Origin: Ruminococcaceae bacterium UBA866
GTDB lineage: Bacteria; Bacillota; Clostridia; Oscillospirales; Ruminococcaceae
Assembly: GCA_002295325.1 (NCBI GenBank)
Contig: DBGA01000057.1
Coordinates: 30,541-37,311, forward strand
Direction of reading: 5' to 3'
Length of the DNA stretch: 6,771 nucleotides
The translations under genes were made by a program, and so were the position numbers. Position 1 is the stretch's first letter. The number at the start of each line of letters is the position of its first letter. Of the stretch, positions 5,144 through 6,771 are shown piece after piece. Below the pieces are notes generated by a model. It searched no databases. It had not been told where the DNA came from and worked only from the letters and a program-made list of their open reading frames with translations.

Positions 5144-6001
5144 CTAACCTTTTATAGAGCCAATCATAACGCCTTTAACAAAAAACTTTTGAACAAAAGG
5201 ATAAACAAGCATAACTGGTACCATTGTTACAAAGATTGTTGCATTTTTTAAGGCGGCGGGTGGAATGGCAAAGGTTGCTGATAAATGTGATGTGCTCATC
5301 GACTCTTTTAATAACATATCTCTTAGCACCAACTGTACTGGGAATTTTACAGCATCTTGTAAATAAATCAACGGTAAGAAGTAGCTGTTCCAATGTCCCA
5401 TAAAGTAGAACAATCCAACTGATGCCAATGCAGCTTTTGATAGAGGTAGCACTAATCTAAATAGAATTTGATATTCAGAAGCACCGTCAAGCATTGCTGA
5501 CTCAAATAGACTTATCGGCAATCCTCGATAAAAACTTACAAGAATTAACAAATCCATTGTCCAGATTGCATTTGGAATAATTAATGACCACATTGTATTT
5601 AAAAGTCCCATTGATTTAACTACAAGGTATGTTGGAATCATTCCTCCACTAAAGAACATTGTAAATACAACTAGTTTTATAAATATGTTGCGTCCTACAA
5701 GATTACTTTTTGAAAGCGGATAAGCCATTATAGCTGTCATTAGTAAGTTAAATGCTGTACCTACTGATCTATATAAAATAGTATTAGCATATGATCTAAT
5801 AATCTTGTCATTTTTAAATACCTGCTCGTATGCTGTTAGCGAAAACCCCTTTGGAAGTATTCCTACTTCATTTTTAACAATATATGCAGTTTCACTGAAT
5901 GAAACTGCTATCACATGAAGTATGGGATATAATATAGTCACTAACACAAACGTCATGATAATATATAGAAAAATATCAAATAATCCTATTTTTTCTTTCA
6001 T
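5144..6001 (-). CDS. ABC sugar transporter permease, LplC/YtcP type (CUT1)
   Basis: A 285-residue inner-membrane permease. Hydrophobic segments lie near residues 8-32, 72-95, 106-128, 136-158, 185-206 and 256-276, as in six-helix CUT1 permeases. The cytoplasmic EAA loop that docks on the ATPase is ESAMLDGASEYQILFRLVLP (167-186). Further LplC/YtcP landmarks are ILPKGFSLTAYEQVF (48-62), FFSGGMIPTYLV (116-127), MGHWNSYFLPLIYL (201-214) and the typical ending VQKFFVKGVMIGSIKG. A GGGAGG site six nucleotides before the ATG supports the start. It pairs with the permease whose stop is 25 nt upstream. Relatives in Bacillus import pectin-derived or other acidic and complex oligosaccharides using a shared ATPase encoded elsewhere. 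No ATPase is visible here. The name lplC is loosely used in this family, so I give no symbol. Confidence 0.93.
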   Translation of the reverse strand: MKEKIGLFDIFLYIIMTFVLVTILYPILHVIAVSFSETAYIVKNEVGILPKGFSLTAYEQVFKNDKIIRSYANTILYRSVGTAFNLLMTAIMAYPLSKSNLVGRNIFIKLVVFTMFFSGGMIPTYLVVKSMGLLNTMWSLIIPNAIWTMDLLILVSFYRGLPISLFESAMLDGASEYQILFRLVLPLSKAALASVGLFYFMGHWNSYFLPLIYLQDAVKFPVQLVLRDMLLKESMSTSHLSATFAIPPAALKNATIFVTMVPVMLVYPFVQKFFVKGVMIGSIKG

Positions 6002-6026
6002 TTAGTTCCCTCCCTTATCATGCTCA

Positions 6027-6771
6027 TTACCATAAACTTTCTCCTGTATACTTACTACTCAATTTATTACATGCATAAAGTATCAAGCAAGCAACTACAG
6101 ACTCAAATATTCCTACTGCTGAAGCAAAGCTAAAGTTAAGGTCTTCCATACCCCTACGATAGACATAAGTTCCAAAAACGTCTGCCGTTTCATAGGTCAT
6201 TGGGTTATAAAGTAATATTACTTTGTCTGCACCTATTTTTAAAATATTACCTGCACTTAAAATAAACATTGTAACAATTGTTGGCATGATTGATGGAATT
6301 GTTATATGCCACATCATTTTTACTCTTTTACAGCCATCGATTCTTGCAGCTTCATACAATGCTTGGTCAACGCCTGATAATGCAGCCAGATAAATAATTG
6401 CACCAGAACCCAGGCTCGCCCATATACCACTTACTACGTATATTGTTCTAAACCACAAAGGGTCTGTCATAAAATAAATTTTTTCCATTCCTAAAGATTG
6501 AAGTACTTTATTAACTAACCCGTTGTTGGGTGATAAAAAGTCTATTGTCATACTACAAATTATTACTACTGATAAAAATGTTGGTAAATAACTTATTGTT
6601 TGAACGGTTTTCTTATAGGATGGTACTTTCACTTCATTCAATAATAAAGCAAAAATAATTGTAATTGGAAAACTCCAAAGTAATGTACTAACACCTAAAA
6701 GTAAAGTGTTTCTAAATAACTCAATAAAATCATTTGACGAAAAGAATTTGATAAAATGTTCAAATCCGAAC
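6027..6771 (-). CDS. ABC sugar transporter permease, LplB/YteP type (5' end outside window)
   Basis: The frame is open to the right edge, giving 247 visible C-terminal residues of a protein usually about 300-320 long. The visible part starts FGFEHFIKFF, matching the first periplasmic loop after TM1 in LplB-type permeases. A TTG at 6641 in this frame is an internal Leu (FALLLNEV), not the start. Hydrophobic segments lie near visible residues 20-43, 57-78, 109-131, 158-177 and 215-234. The EAA loop is EAARIDGCKRVKMMWHITIP (140-159). Other family landmarks are MTDPLWFRTIYVVSGIWASL and the region TADVFGTYVYRRG. It should form a heterodimeric channel with the LplC/YtcP-type permease downstream. 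The solute-binding lipoprotein of such systems is often a neighbour and could lie beyond the edge. Confidence 0.93.
   Translation of the reverse strand, partial: FGFEHFIKFFSSNDFIELFRNTLLLGVSTLLWSFPITIIFALLLNEVKVPSYKKTVQTISYLPTFLSVVIICSMTIDFLSPNNGLVNKVLQSLGMEKIYFMTDPLWFRTIYVVSGIWASLGSGAIIYLAALSGVDQALYEAARIDGCKRVKMMWHITIPSIMPTIVTMFILSAGNILKIGADKVILLYNPMTYETADVFGTYVYRRGMEDLNFSFASAVGIFESVVACLILYACNKLSSKYTGESLW

Noticed and set aside
5175..5393. Second minus-strand frame inside the LplC/YtcP-type permease
   Set aside because: It overlaps a conserved permease frame fully and has no domain of its own.
6639..6641. TTG as the start of the LplB-type permease
   Set aside because: The frame stays open to the window edge with clear permease sequence upstream, including a transmembrane segment, so the codon is an internal Leu.

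Overview
This is AT-rich, low-GC DNA with strong GGAGG-type ribosome binding sites, compact co-directional genes and a Bacillota-style sugar ABC transporter. It suggests a chromosome of a Clostridia-like Firmicute, but the window holds no marker that fixes the genus.

Layout. Positions 1-1140 are an accessory or decayed stretch. It contains a short, well-initiated single-pass membrane protein on the minus strand (162-305), a frameshifted and 5'-truncated remnant of a small protein gene on the minus strand (432 to about 621), and a 5'-truncated IS110-family transposase with an in-frame amber stop on the plus strand (about 612-1042). The two remnants meet head to head at about 612-621. A factor-independent terminator for the minus strand (1173-1201) separates this stretch from the genes to its right.

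Positions 1285-6771 form one minus-strand gene block. In transcription order it reads: a truncated LplB/YteP-type sugar permease entering from the right edge; an LplC/YtcP-type permease; a TetR-family regulator; a 177-bp gap with two striking inverted repeats; an extended-SDR (epimerase/dehydratase family) protein; a DapA/NanA-superfamily class I aldolase or lyase; a nitrilase-superfamily C-N hydrolase; and the terminator. SDR stop and aldolase start overlap as TAATG, and the other gaps are 22-37 bp apart from the 177-bp gap.

How the genes may work together (inference): a CUT1-type importer brings in an oligosaccharide or modified sugar, the SDR oxidises or epimerises it, the DapA-like enzyme performs a Schiff-base retro-aldol or dehydration step, and the nitrilase-type enzyme hydrolyses an amide. 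A TetR protein controls the locus. The solute-binding protein and most of the first permease lie beyond the right edge, and no ATPase is present. The substrate cannot be read from the sequence. The most interesting points are this uncharacterised enzyme trio, the SDR with Ser in place of the usual YxxxK lysine, the operator-like palindrome just upstream of it, and the small toxin-like membrane protein.
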